Origin: Candidatus Kapaibacterium sp.
GTDB taxonomy: Bacteria > Bacteroidota > Ignavibacteria > Kapaibacteriales > UBA961
NCBI GenBank assembly: GCA_017302855.1
Contig: JAFLBY010000003.1
Location: 1-50,631 of the forward strand
Direction of reading: 5' to 3'
DNA length: 50,631 bases
A program made the translations under genes and the position numbers. How positions within the stretch are numbered: the first letter of the stretch is position 1; every line of letters begins with the position of its first letter. The notes beneath the pieces were generated by a model, which had not been told where the DNA came from, did not search any database, and worked only from the letters and a program-made list of their open reading frames with translations. Shown piece by piece: positions 35,183 through 43,948 of the stretch.

Positions 35183-35794
35183 ATGCTAAAAAAATATAAA
35201 TTATACATATTAACTGCATTGTACTATATAGCGATGAGTGATAGCTTTTCTCTAAAGTATTTACTCCCTTACTTTTCTTCTTTAGAACTTCCTTTTTATG
35301 TGCTGATATTTGTTAGTTTTTACTCCCAAACTTTAACATATATTCTTTTTGAAATATTTTTGAGTTTTCATATTTCCAATCAATGGTTAAAGACAAAAAC
35401 AAAAAAGTACTTTACAAGTGCAGTTCTCGTTTTTTTTGTTTTGCAACTTTATAGGCATTTTTGGTTTATGAATTATGATTCATTCCCTTTGTTAAATTCT
35501 ACACGAATGAATCCAATTCTTTTCTTGTCATCTCCACTTTTCCAATTATTACCATTTCTATTGACATTAACAACATTGAAACAATATCAAAAACGTGTAA
35601 TTGTCGTTGTCGCTGTTTCATTTGCAATGAAAATCTTGTACTATTTTGCTTTGGAAAATATTTTGTTTATTCAAACACAATTAGAACAGTATTTTAGATA
35701 TTTTGAATTTAACGCTCTCAGAGCTATATATTACATTGATGTACTTTTACTATTAGGTTCGGTGATAAAAATTAAAAGTGAGAACAAACTATAA
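35183..35794 (+). CDS. Multi-pass membrane protein, unknown function
   Basis: The product has 203 residues with about five hydrophobic segments: YILTALYYIAMSDSFSLKYL; LPFYVLIFVSFYSQTLTYIL; YFTSAVLVFFVLQLYRHF; LFQLLPFLLTLTTL and VIVVVAVSFAMKILYYFAL. The last is followed by a periplasmic/cytosolic stretch and an IYYIDVLLLLGSVI helix. No family signature is visible. It follows a lipoprotein gene by 20 bp and is probably co-transcribed. Codon use is markedly AT-rich. It may belong to an exchangeable two-gene module of unknown role. Confidence 0.55.
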   Translation: MLKKYKLYILTALYYIAMSDSFSLKYLLPYFSSLELPFYVLIFVSFYSQTLTYILFEIFLSFHISNQWLKTKTKKYFTSAVLVFFVLQLYRHFWFMNYDSFPLLNSTRMNPILFLSSPLFQLLPFLLTLTTLKQYQKRVIVVVAVSFAMKILYYFALENILFIQTQLEQYFRYFEFNALRAIYYIDVLLLLGSVIKIKSENKL

Positions 35795-36149
35795 ATCAGA
35801 CATGTACAACTCAAACGCTTATGTATATATGAAAAACAAGCTGTTCTTCGTTGTTGATAATGCTGTTTCTTTGTTTAACGAGCTTTACACTCTATCACAC
35901 GTGTCCGCCGGACAAGTTACGGCTGTTTTTTCATAAGCGCACTCGTTATTATTATCCTTTGGGGATTGAACTTCCTAATATGCAACAAACTGTTGAACCG
36001 CGAAATAGTATTATTCACTCATTTTACTATTACCTATACATTCATTGTTATAAAACAGAAAAGTCTCCGTTTAAAAGGATAATTGCAAAGAGAAAGTGAG
36101 TTATCACTATTTTTCATTCAAACACTTCTACTTCTTGCCTCTGTTTTAA
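35795..36149. other. 355-bp gap without a credible gene
   Basis: It holds the second copy of GTTTCTTTGTTTAACGAG (35865-35882). An 82-codon frame at 35851-36099 is not convincing: there is no signal peptide, no domain, it overlaps the repeat, and it is rich in Tyr/His as AT-rich noise would be. No terminator was seen for either flanking gene. Confidence 0.45.
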
Positions 36150-37415
36150 TTAAAACCGCGCAGCAATAGCCAAAATTCTTGATAATTCACCGATATGATT
36201 ACGCACATCATAGCGTTGCACCGTTTGTTCATCAGGAATTGGTAAGCATCGTTTTTGCCATAAACCGACAATTTCTTCTAATTTTTTTTCTATATCTTTT
36301 GATGTACTTGCTTTGGCAATAATTGCCGCACCTGTTTCTTCTGCCGCTTTGATTGCAAGAGGGCTGTGAACACAAGCAAAAATTGGTTTTCTTGCACCGA
36401 GGTATTCATATAATTTTTCGGGGATATAATCAGTGTCTGAAGACAGCACCAATACATCGGCGGCAAGCATTTGTTTTATAGAGTCATAATAGGATACAAA
36501 ACCGGTTTGTATAACAGATTGTGCTAATCCCATTTTCTCAATTTTCTTTTGTTGTATGCCCGCTGTCCATCCGACAAATCGCAATTCGATAGTGGAAGCA
36601 TATTGCGGATTTTTTTTGATAAATCGTTCCAAACCGGACAATAAAGATTTCGTGAGTGAAGGATTGTGAATATCCCCGCAATGTGTAAGCAATAATTTAT
36701 GGTCACCCTCATGCGGATAATAGTCATCGAAATACTCACCATCGAAGCTGTCAGGCACAATGGCAATATCATCGTAGCGCAAAAAGCGATAATGTTTGAT
36801 AAGCATTTCTTTGGCATAACGTGAATTGACCAAGACATGGGATGCACGCTTTAAGATATCTTCTTCTTGCTTGCGTTCATTGTTTTTGTGCATAGGTGTG
36901 GGATAAGACCTTGCGCTATTGCTCAGCCACATGGTTCTGTAGTCAACCACAAAAGGCAAAGAATGTTGTTCGGCAATATCGCGCGCAATGACCAAGTCCG
37001 AAAAAGGTGGAGCACTTGCCATAATCACATTGACATCTCGTTCGCGAATGATGGTTTCCGCCGCCGCTAAAGCTGCTTTTCGCCATTCGATGCCAATGTC
37101 GGGTTGGTGGAGCAATGCAGACAATCCGTGAGTATCGCCACGCAGAAGTTGCAATGGCTTGCTCGGATTTTCCTTGGCTTTATTGCTTAAGCGTTTTTTT
37201 TTGGGTGCGGTGCGAATAATCTCTATGTTGAGTGACTGACATTCTTCCACAAGAGCTTCGTCCTCATTGTAATAATGGGGCGGAGTGGTAGTAAGTACAA
37301 TAGGGTTCCAATTATGCAATGCTAAGTATTTAACTAATCGAACTGTGCGCATCACACCGCTGATACCCATAGGCGGAAAATAATGCGCAATAACCAAAAC
37401 TGTGCGTTTAGACAT
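36150..37415 (-). CDS. GT4-like glycosyltransferase
   Basis: The product has 421 residues with a GT-B fold. The N-terminal half begins VLVIAHYFPPMGISGVMRTV, typical of family 4 enzymes (acceptor side). It is followed by IIRERDVNVIMASAPPF and LPFVVDYRTMWLSN, where the acidic DYR is usual. The C-terminal donor-binding half has LLLTHCGDIHNPSLTKSLL, IELRFVGWTAG, VIQTGFVSYYDSI and DYIPEKLYEYLGARKPIFAC, where the E-x7-E-type motif reads PEKLYEYL. It transfers a sugar from a nucleotide donor to an envelope or exopolysaccharide acceptor in the cytoplasm. It has no clustered polysaccharide genes in this window. It is separated from the RRM gene by a terminator, so it needs its own promoter. Confidence 0.88.
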   Translation of the reverse strand: MSKRTVLVIAHYFPPMGISGVMRTVRLVKYLALHNWNPIVLTTTPPHYYNEDEALVEECQSLNIEIIRTAPKKKRLSNKAKENPSKPLQLLRGDTHGLSALLHQPDIGIEWRKAALAAAETIIRERDVNVIMASAPPFSDLVIARDIAEQHSLPFVVDYRTMWLSNSARSYPTPMHKNNERKQEEDILKRASHVLVNSRYAKEMLIKHYRFLRYDDIAIVPDSFDGEYFDDYYPHEGDHKLLLTHCGDIHNPSLTKSLLSGLERFIKKNPQYASTIELRFVGWTAGIQQKKIEKMGLAQSVIQTGFVSYYDSIKQMLAADVLVLSSDTDYIPEKLYEYLGARKPIFACVHSPLAIKAAEETGAAIIAKASTSKDIEKKLEEIVGLWQKRCLPIPDEQTVQRYDVRNHIGELSRILAIAARF

Positions 37416-37479
37416 GAAAGAATATATGCTGAAAAGTAAAATTTACGATAATAAGAATACAAAAATTGGACTTTTTGCC

Positions 37480-37524
37480 AATAAAAACAAAAATGGTCTC
37501 CCCTTGTTGAAGAGGGAAGACCAT
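37480..37524 (-). terminator. Rho-independent terminator of the RRM gene
   Basis: The hairpin ATGGTCT/AGACCAT (37493-37499 with 37518-37524) is extended by pairing of CCCT with AGGG inside. On the minus strand it is followed by TTTTTGTTTTTA (37491-37480). It sits 30 bp past the stop of the RRM protein gene. Confidence 0.85.
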
Positions 37525-37553
37525 CGTAAAGAATGTTCTTTATAGGAGTTATC

Positions 37554-37844
37554 TCAATAACGATTGCGTTGTGGACGATCGTTGGAATAACGGTCATTTT
37601 GTGGTTTCGGACGCGCTTCGGTAACAGAGATTTGTCTCTTACCTAAAGTAGATCCGTTTAATGTGTCTAATGCTGTTTGTGCTTGGTCATCATTTGGCAT
37701 TTCAACAAAAGCGAAGCCGCGGCTGCGACCTGTGATTTTGTCTGTAATGATTTTAGCTGAGGACACTTCGCCGACTGCTTCAAAGTACTCTTGGAGCATC
37801 TCATTTGTAACCCCGTAATCGAGGTTTCCGATGTAAAGATTCAT
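37554..37844 (-). CDS. Small RRM-domain RNA-binding protein
   Basis: The product is 96 residues from ATG 37844, giving MNLYIGNLDYGVTNEMLQEY. A longer frame to 37889 would add an unrelated hydrophobic stretch. RNP2 is LYIGNL (3-8) and RNP1 is RGFAFVEM (42-49), both with aromatic residues for stacking RNA bases. It ends in a short Arg/Asn/Pro tail (PKPQNDRYSNDRPQRNRY). Bacterial single-RRM proteins of this size often accumulate in cold or stress and bind single-stranded RNA. The promoter-like TTG-N19-TATCTTCG is at 37877-37906, and a terminator follows, so the gene is monocistronic. Confidence 0.93.
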   Translation of the reverse strand: MNLYIGNLDYGVTNEMLQEYFEAVGEVSSAKIITDKITGRSRGFAFVEMPNDDQAQTALDTLNGSTLGKRQISVTEARPKPQNDRYSNDRPQRNRY

Positions 37845-37876
37845 GTAACTAACTGAAAATATGAAAAAATGGAATG

Positions 37877-37906
37877 CGAAGATAGACAAAAAAGTTTATC
37901 CAACAA
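37877..37906 (-). promoter_or_regulatory. Promoter-like TTG-N19-TATCTTCG ahead of the RRM gene
   Basis: On the minus strand TTG (37906-37904) is followed after 19 bp by TATCTTCG (37884-37877), one mismatch from TAnnTTTG. The leader to ATG 37844 would be about 25 nt. Confidence 0.5.
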
Positions 37907-37948
37907 CTATAAATGTAGAATTTTCTTTGGTTTGTGTATAAATTTTCC

Positions 37949-40900
37949 TTAATATGCCATCATAAAGGGTAATGTGTAGGTAAAAATGCCTGCTTTATAC
38001 ACAAGATAATATGCACCATTGGCAAGTGTAGAAGTCCGCACAGGGGCACTGTGAGTCCCCGGTGAGAATATACCCTCCGCCGCTGTCATAATCTTCTCGC
38101 CCATGGAAGAGTATATTTCTACGCTTGTATAATCGGTGCTCACATTCTCAAAGTGGATTTCCATTATCCCCCGAGAAAATGAAGCAATTCTGACCCCCGG
38201 TGTGCCTGAAATTTTCACCAATCGTCCATTCAAATTACAGACATCCGTCAAAGTGAGAATCCCTTTTTCATAGGTAAATTCCGTGGCTTTGAGTGCATTG
38301 CCGGCAATATTATCATTGACAATAGCAATATCAGAAGTTGCCGCATCGCCAAGCATGGCAAGTGCTTCAATATCCACAAGGCGACCATCCGCAATAAAGG
38401 TCGGTGCATTGGCTTGCTGCGGATGTGTCACTATAAGCTTCATTGCGCCCGCAGCAGTTTCTGTTAACTGCGCCTGATACCCCAATTGATTCTGTGGAAC
38501 TTTAACCGACAATGGCATCATTACCGAACCATTATACGTAAAATCCAATTCAAGGCGATAGACCTTCATCAATGAGAATTTTGCTGTATCAGGAGATTGC
38601 AGTGACACAGAGAAGGTAAAGTTTTCGCCCGGCTTTGCTTTTATGTTTTGTACAAGTAATGTTGCCGGATTAGCATTGGGATTATTACCTCTGATGCGAC
38701 CTAAACCTTTAAGATTAAGTGTAAAAATTGTATCACATGGAGCAGAAATCACAAAGTTCGCTATGATTGAGTCACGCACTGCCGTTTTGGGGCTATACTC
38801 AATAGAAATAATCGCTGAGTCACCCGGATTGATAAGCGCAGGAAATGGTTTATCTACCACAGTAATGATAAAAGGCGGTGAACTGACTTTATCCAAATCT
38901 TTTAATGTAATGGGTAAACGAGAGGTATTTTTGAACACCACGACACCGGAGCGTTGCTGTCCCGTATCCACTGTGCCGAAATCAAAACTTTTAGTCCATG
39001 AAAATACCGATGATTTTCGTGTACCTGACACGGGTAAATTCAAAGAAAGATCACATGGTTGTAAGCGTAAACGAATATTATCGGTATAAGAGCGGTCAAA
39101 ACGCGGAGAAAAGCGTACAATGATTTTCTCTCCATCGCTGATGGTCTGTCCTTTGGTTAGATTAATACTGAAAGGTTCGACATTGGTCATGCTTATATCA
39201 TCAATCGTCACCGCCCCGGGGAAATTTGCTAAAGAAAGAGTGATTGTATCTGCTAAAGCCATCAATGTATCACAACTGAATACATCGGCAAAAGCAATGG
39301 ATGGTTGGGATAAAACGGCTGCTGCACTTTTTTTCGTACCACGCACTTTAATTACTAATGCGGTATCGCTGCAACCATCAACAAACAGAGGTAAAGAATC
39401 AACATAATCGCCTTCTTGACTTGGTCTGAATCGAATATGTAATTGTTTAATTGCGCCTGGTTTAATGGTGTCCGGAATATTGCGTAAGCTATAGACCGAT
39501 GTATCGGCAAGCTGTTGTGCTATAAATAATGGTTGTTTGGAATCATTACGAATTGCTACCGAATCCAGAATCTCTTTATCACAGCCAAGAAGTGGTGTAA
39601 ATATCAACTCAGAAGCATTCACGGCTGTGAGTACAGGTTTTTTTCTTTGAGCAGTAAGAACTAAACGTATGGTATCTTTACATGCGCCTGATTCGAATGG
39701 TATTTTTAATTCATCGGAATAATTACCTTCACCAGATGGCGGACTATAATTAACGCGAATTCTGATGGAACTGCCCGGCTGAATAACCTCTCTGTCCGGT
39801 ATGCGTGCCACGACTCTAAATGGGGGCTGTAAGTTCCACGGATAGCCAATGAGTGTCAGTACATCATTACCGGTATTTTCAATATTAAAAACGGAATCTT
39901 GCTCGGCAATTTCACATGTTAACTTTTCTGCAAAAGTGATTGAACCTCGATCGGCTGCAAAATCGGATTTAAGTTTTTCGCCTTTGAGTGTCATTGGTTG
40001 CACTGTGGTGCATGGTGATACTGTGACGCTTGCCGTCCCATTGCTGATACCTTGTGTGGGGCGATTAAATCGGAAAAACACCGATTTTTTTTCATTGGGT
40101 GCAATAGTTATCGGTAAAGGAGAGACAACCGTAAAATCTGTCGTTACATCCACCTTCGTGATATGCACTGTGTCTGTGCCTGTATTTGTAAATTCCGTTG
40201 CTGCGGTTTTGCTGGACGTACAACCATCAAGTTGTCCAAAATCAAGATTGGGTTGACTTATAGTAAATTTTGTTTCCCTTGCGGTGACGGTCAAGGTTTC
40301 GGAAGTATCGGCACAACCGATGCTATTACTGCCGGACACTTTATATACACCGGGCTGAGAAATAGAAAGAGCATTAGTCGTTTGACCTGAAATCACAACA
40401 TTATCCTTAAACCATGTATAAATCGGACCCGCTCCCGATGCTGTTATGGTGAGAGTTTCTCCTGCGCACAGTTTTGCTGTTTTGCCTTGATTAAGAGTGA
40501 CTACAGGTAAAGGGATAATTTCTACCATAAATTCATCGGATTGCGCGGTGCATCCTACATCATTTGTCACTTCCACATAGTATTTGCCCGATTGAGTAAC
40601 CGCTAATGTAGATGCTGTTTGATTCGGAATGGGATTATTATCTCTATACCATTGATACTTTGTTGCCGGTGTTGAAGAAAATGTAATTGTTTTTCCTTGG
40701 CAAGCACTGATTTTCTCACCACTTTGCACTGCTCCGGTTACCGTAACATTCGGTTTATTCATTGCAGGTTTGTATGCCCTTGCCACAGCATATCTATCGG
40801 TAAGATATTGCCTTCCACGAGCTTCTCGTTCAGGAGTATCACGTTTTTCTACTTGATCTTGTTCAAATCGGAAGGCATACACACGGTATTTATATGAGCC

Positions 40901-41908
40901 GCCACAGGCGATATTCTCGAAATTACTTGGGTCATCGTATGTTGTTTGCGAGGCGGGAACAATGTCCACAATACGCCAATTCCCGATTTTCTGATTAATA
41001 ACATAGGTTGTACCATCCACAGGTATTCTATTCGTATCGGGGTCGGAATCGTCCGTGGTCATTATCATATACCCTTGGATATTATCTGATGGATTGGGAT
41101 CCGTCATCGGAGTCCAATTCAACTTCACATTATTCATCGTGACAACAATACTCGTAAAAGCGGGATTATTCCATTCAGGTTCGCGTATTTTACGCCAGAA
41201 AGCTTGGTTATTATCCTGATTTGCATTGTTTTTGTTCGGTTTACCTTGTGTACTGTTATCAATAGCAGATACGGATTTTCTATCAGAAGCATTGTCGCCA
41301 TAATAATCTTCTAAATTTAAGCCCGGATAGACGCGCGTTGCAAATCCGGTTCCGGCACTGCTATGATTCAGTGAACGTGGCTGAATAGCAAGAAAATCAG
41401 CATCCGTTGATTTGTTATGCGCTAAGGCATGCACATGATTATTGCTTGCATCCCGTATTTGAACGATATCAGATGAAGCGTTCAAGCTAATGATTCCGCT
41501 AAAATCGGCAGCATTATCAAGAAAACGATCAAAGATTGTTTGGTCAAAAGCTGATACTTCAAGGTAGCCATCTTTGGTATCTTTATCATAATTGGGATTG
41601 GCGGGGTCACGGTGATGAATAACAATAATCGTTCCTGCTCTAAGATTTTTCCACAGAGGAATATCAAGAAAACGAATACCTCCTTGCCAGCTGTCAGTTC
41701 CCGAATTATCACGGATGGTATAATTTACCAATGTCAGATTGTCCTTGGTGACCAAAAGTTCCATCCATTCACTGGCAGGGTTAATCCCGGGTGAGTCCTT
41801 GTACTCGCTTACCACAATTTCCGGCGATTGCCCGAAAGCATCGGAAAGCGAGAAGAATGTCGTAAAAATCAGACTGAGGGTGAAGAATATGATGTATCGT
41901 TGTTTCAT
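37949..41908 (-). CDS. Very large secreted lamin-tail/Ig-like/choice-of-anchor-D protein with T9SS sorting domain
   Basis: The product is 1319 residues from ATG 41908. A longer frame to 41995 adds a Cys/His-rich stretch before a normal signal peptide, so I reject it. Signal: YIIFFTLSLIFTTFFSLSDAFG. A lamin-tail domain (about 30-190; EIVVSEYKDSPGINPASEW, LVNYTIRDNSG, NASSDIVQIRD) follows. A fibronectin-III-like segment covers about 240-390. Two Ig-like modules have YQWYRDNNPI and YTWFKDNVVI (about 395-540). Then come five or so beta-sandwiches of the choice-of-anchor-D/ASPM type with PNLDFGQLDGC, GSITFAEKLTC and TKSFDFGTVDTGQ. A cohesin-like part (about 1070-1200) precedes the T9SS C-terminus (about 1235-1319; LANGAYYLVYKAG). 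It is probably a long surface stalk or adhesin with no catalytic motif. Confidence 0.85.
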   Translation of the reverse strand: MKQRYIIFFTLSLIFTTFFSLSDAFGQSPEIVVSEYKDSPGINPASEWMELLVTKDNLTLVNYTIRDNSGTDSWQGGIRFLDIPLWKNLRAGTIIVIHHRDPANPNYDKDTKDGYLEVSAFDQTIFDRFLDNAADFSGIISLNASSDIVQIRDASNNHVHALAHNKSTDADFLAIQPRSLNHSSAGTGFATRVYPGLNLEDYYGDNASDRKSVSAIDNSTQGKPNKNNANQDNNQAFWRKIREPEWNNPAFTSIVVTMNNVKLNWTPMTDPNPSDNIQGYMIMTTDDSDPDTNRIPVDGTTYVINQKIGNWRIVDIVPASQTTYDDPSNFENIACGGSYKYRVYAFRFEQDQVEKRDTPEREARGRQYLTDRYAVARAYKPAMNKPNVTVTGAVQSGEKISACQGKTITFSSTPATKYQWYRDNNPIPNQTASTLAVTQSGKYYVEVTNDVGCTAQSDEFMVEIIPLPVVTLNQGKTAKLCAGETLTITASGAGPIYTWFKDNVVISGQTTNALSISQPGVYKVSGSNSIGCADTSETLTVTARETKFTISQPNLDFGQLDGCTSSKTAATEFTNTGTDTVHITKVDVTTDFTVVSPLPITIAPNEKKSVFFRFNRPTQGISNGTASVTVSPCTTVQPMTLKGEKLKSDFAADRGSITFAEKLTCEIAEQDSVFNIENTGNDVLTLIGYPWNLQPPFRVVARIPDREVIQPGSSIRIRVNYSPPSGEGNYSDELKIPFESGACKDTIRLVLTAQRKKPVLTAVNASELIFTPLLGCDKEILDSVAIRNDSKQPLFIAQQLADTSVYSLRNIPDTIKPGAIKQLHIRFRPSQEGDYVDSLPLFVDGCSDTALVIKVRGTKKSAAAVLSQPSIAFADVFSCDTLMALADTITLSLANFPGAVTIDDISMTNVEPFSINLTKGQTISDGEKIIVRFSPRFDRSYTDNIRLRLQPCDLSLNLPVSGTRKSSVFSWTKSFDFGTVDTGQQRSGVVVFKNTSRLPITLKDLDKVSSPPFIITVVDKPFPALINPGDSAIISIEYSPKTAVRDSIIANFVISAPCDTIFTLNLKGLGRIRGNNPNANPATLLVQNIKAKPGENFTFSVSLQSPDTAKFSLMKVYRLELDFTYNGSVMMPLSVKVPQNQLGYQAQLTETAAGAMKLIVTHPQQANAPTFIADGRLVDIEALAMLGDAATSDIAIVNDNIAGNALKATEFTYEKGILTLTDVCNLNGRLVKISGTPGVRIASFSRGIMEIHFENVSTDYTSVEIYSSMGEKIMTAAEGIFSPGTHSAPVRTSTLANGAYYLVYKAGIFTYTLPFMMAY

Positions 41909-41938
41909 GAAATGTCCATTTGAATGAAAAACCAAGTG

Positions 41939-41969
41939 CGAAATTAGGGCTAACTGATGCAATAAACAA
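41939..41969 (-). promoter_or_regulatory. Promoter-like TTG-N20-TAATTTCG ahead of the lamin-tail protein gene
   Basis: On the minus strand TTG (41969-41967) is followed after 20 bp by TAATTTCG (41946-41939), one mismatch from TAnnTTTG, 31 bp before ATG 41908. The remaining gap to 42229 shows nothing else I can assign. Confidence 0.45.
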
Positions 41970-42229
41970 CAATTGCAGAACTTTAGCCACTGCAAGCCGG
42001 ATTATCATTTGATGAAAAATGAAAAGTTTATGATGCATCTGCCGTGATAATCATAGAATACATGATATAAGTGAATAGCGGACAAAACAGTAAAGAAGGA
42101 GAGTAAGTATAAACAATGGATGTACAATGATGAGATAATGTATATACGAATCCCTATCCCGATAGCAGACAGAGCGATAATTCTCCGTATAATTGCAATA
42201 TTACACCATAAATCTTAGTGAAAATTCCT

Positions 42230-43579
42230 ATGCAAACTGTTCTTATTATTGATGATGAAGAAAAAATACGCACCTTACTCACGCGCATTGTTTCATTGGA
42301 AGGATTCGAAGTTGTACATGCGAATACTGCAAAGAGTGCTTTGCGTCTCTTAGAATCAACCCATGTGGATGTCATACTTTGTGATGTGAAACTGCCTGAT
42401 GCACATGGCGTAGAGTTAACACAAACCATCAAGAGCCATTATCCCCACTGTGAGATTATACTTTTAACGGCTTACGGGACTATTCATGACGGTGTGCAAG
42501 CAATGAAAAACGGGGCTTTTGACTATATAACCAAAGGCGATGACAACAATAAGATTATTCCTCTGCTCTATAAAGCCCTTGAGAAAGTATCATTGCAGCA
42601 TCGTGTGAAAGTTCTGGAAAAAACACTTCATACAGACTATTCTTTTGAGAGTATTATCGGGTCATCGTCTGCAATTCGTGAAGCGATACGATTAGCCCAA
42701 AAAGTCGCGGCAACCGACACGACGGTATTATTAACAGGGGAAACGGGTACAGGCAAAGAAGTGTTTGCTCATGCTATCCATAATGGCAGTTCGCGTCGTC
42801 AAGGTAATTTCATTGCTATTAACTGCTCCGCTTTTACAAAAGAAATTCTTGAAAGTGAAATGTTTGGGCATAAAGCAGGAGCATTTACGGGCGCGACCAA
42901 AGATAAAAAAGGTTTATTTGAGGAAGCGCATAAAGGAACATTATTTCTTGATGAAATCGGCGATATGAGCTTAGATTTACAAGCAAAATTGCTGCGTGTA
43001 TTGGAAACAGGAGAATATTTACGCATCGGCGAAACAAAACCACGAACAGCAGATGTGCGTATTATTGCGGCAACTCATAAATCTATTCCTGATTTAATGA
43101 CAAAAGGACTATTTAGAGAAGACTTATATTATCGTATTTCAGTCTTCGAGATACCATTGCCGCCATTGCGACAAAGAGCGGAAGACATACCTGCCTTAGC
43201 CAATCATCTTGCGCAACGTATAGCACATACCATGAATCGTCCACACGTATCATTTTCGCATGATTATATACCATTACTGCAATATCATGAGTGGAAAGGT
43301 AATATCCGCGAATTAAAAAATGTTATTGAACGATCTATTATTTTAACCGATGATATCAATGTCATACCCGAAAGTTTACCGTATGATATTCGTTATGGAA
43401 AAAAAATATCTTCCTCTGTATCGCATGAAGAGACAACATTAGCTATGGTAGAAAAGCATCACATTATGAAAATTTTTCATGCTACTCAAAAAAATAAAAC
43501 GGAAACAGCCAAGCTTTTAGGAATAGGTATTACAACTCTCTATCGAAAATTACAAGAGTATGACATTACCGATTCATAA
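42230..43579 (+). CDS. Sigma-54-dependent NtrC-family response regulator, probable regulator of kdp
   Basis: The product is 449 residues from ATG 42230 (GTG 42218 would add 4). The receiver has acidic D8/D9, phosphoacceptor D52 (LCDVKLP), T80 and K102. The AAA+ domain has Walker A GETGTGKE (170-177), the sigma-54-contacting loop GAFTGA (217-222) and Walker B GTLFLDEIGD. R-finger-type blocks follow (FREDLYYRISVFEIPLPPLR). The C-terminal Fis-type helix-turn-helix is KTETAKLLGIGITTLYRKLQ. It activates sigma-54 promoters by ATP hydrolysis on phosphorylation. It sits just upstream of kdpFABC in the same orientation, where other bacteria carry KdpE, so it probably controls kdp. The 283-bp gap holds a weak sigma-54-like site and an inverted repeat. 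Confidence 0.93.
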   Translation: MQTVLIIDDEEKIRTLLTRIVSLEGFEVVHANTAKSALRLLESTHVDVILCDVKLPDAHGVELTQTIKSHYPHCEIILLTAYGTIHDGVQAMKNGAFDYITKGDDNNKIIPLLYKALEKVSLQHRVKVLEKTLHTDYSFESIIGSSSAIREAIRLAQKVAATDTTVLLTGETGTGKEVFAHAIHNGSSRRQGNFIAINCSAFTKEILESEMFGHKAGAFTGATKDKKGLFEEAHKGTLFLDEIGDMSLDLQAKLLRVLETGEYLRIGETKPRTADVRIIAATHKSIPDLMTKGLFREDLYYRISVFEIPLPPLRQRAEDIPALANHLAQRIAHTMNRPHVSFSHDYIPLLQYHEWKGNIRELKNVIERSIILTDDINVIPESLPYDIRYGKKISSSVSHEETTLAMVEKHHIMKIFHATQKNKTETAKLLGIGITTLYRKLQEYDITDS

Positions 43580-43695
43580 TACGAAGAGTAGCTTATCACC
43601 CAAAGTATTCGCTGCGCAATAGCCCTTCATGCGCAAGGAGAGTATCTCCTTTGATGAATAGAGGAAGCCCCTACCCTTCCATTTTGAAAAACACC

Positions 43696-43760
43696 ATATC
43701 AAAATGATAGACTTTTTTGAGGTATGCACTTTCTGTACAATCACTTCAAAAATTTGATAT
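43696..43760 (+). promoter_or_regulatory. Inverted repeat ATATCAAA...TTTGATAT, possible activator site
   Basis: ATATCAAA (43696-43703) and TTTGATAT (43753-43760) are perfect inverted 8-mers, about 30-100 bp upstream of the sigma-54-like element. Enhancer sites for NtrC-type activators are dyads at about -100. The long spacer is unusual. Confidence 0.35.
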
Positions 43761-43789
43761 AAATAGAGTTAAGATTTTTTCCCTCGTTT

Positions 43790-43804
43790 TGGTACGTTTA
43801 TAGT
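43790..43804 (+). promoter_or_regulatory. Weak sigma-54-like promoter TGGTACG-N4-TAGT ahead of kdpF
   Basis: TGGTACG matches the -24 half of TGGCACG-N4-TTGCW with the GG invariant. The -12 half reads TAGT, giving GG-N10-GT instead of GG-N10-GC. It lies 60 bp before kdpF, behind a sigma-54 activator gene. Confidence 0.3.
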
Positions 43805-43862
43805 CTCTCAGGGTGGAACAGTATATACACATATACATATTGTTTCACTTTATGATGATACT

Positions 43863-43940
43863 ATGATATTTCTCTTCATTCTTGCCATTGCATTGTTCCT
43901 GTATATGGGGCATGTTTTATTCTATCCCGAAAAATATTAA
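43863..43940 (+). CDS. kdpF: KdpF small subunit of the K+-transporting ATPase
   Basis: This 25-codon gene reads MIFLFILAIALFLYMGHVLF then YPEKY and stops at 43940. A single hydrophobic helix ending in a Y-x-x-E-K-Y/F-like tail (compare the PEKF end of many KdpF) is the whole KdpF protein. KdpF stabilises the KdpABC complex in the inner membrane. kdpA starts 8 bp later with AGGA between them. Its position directly ahead of kdpA makes the call firm despite its size. Confidence 0.88.
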   Translation: MIFLFILAIALFLYMGHVLFYPEKY

Positions 43941-43948
43941 AGGAATAC

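Noticed and set aside
35851-36099. 82-codon frame behind the membrane protein
   Set aside because: Overlaps the repeated 18-mer, lacks any domain or clean signal peptide, and has noise-like composition.
41909-41995. N-terminal extension of the lamin-tail protein
   Set aside because: The longer frame adds a Cys/His-rich segment ahead of a normal signal peptide. ATG 41908 is better.
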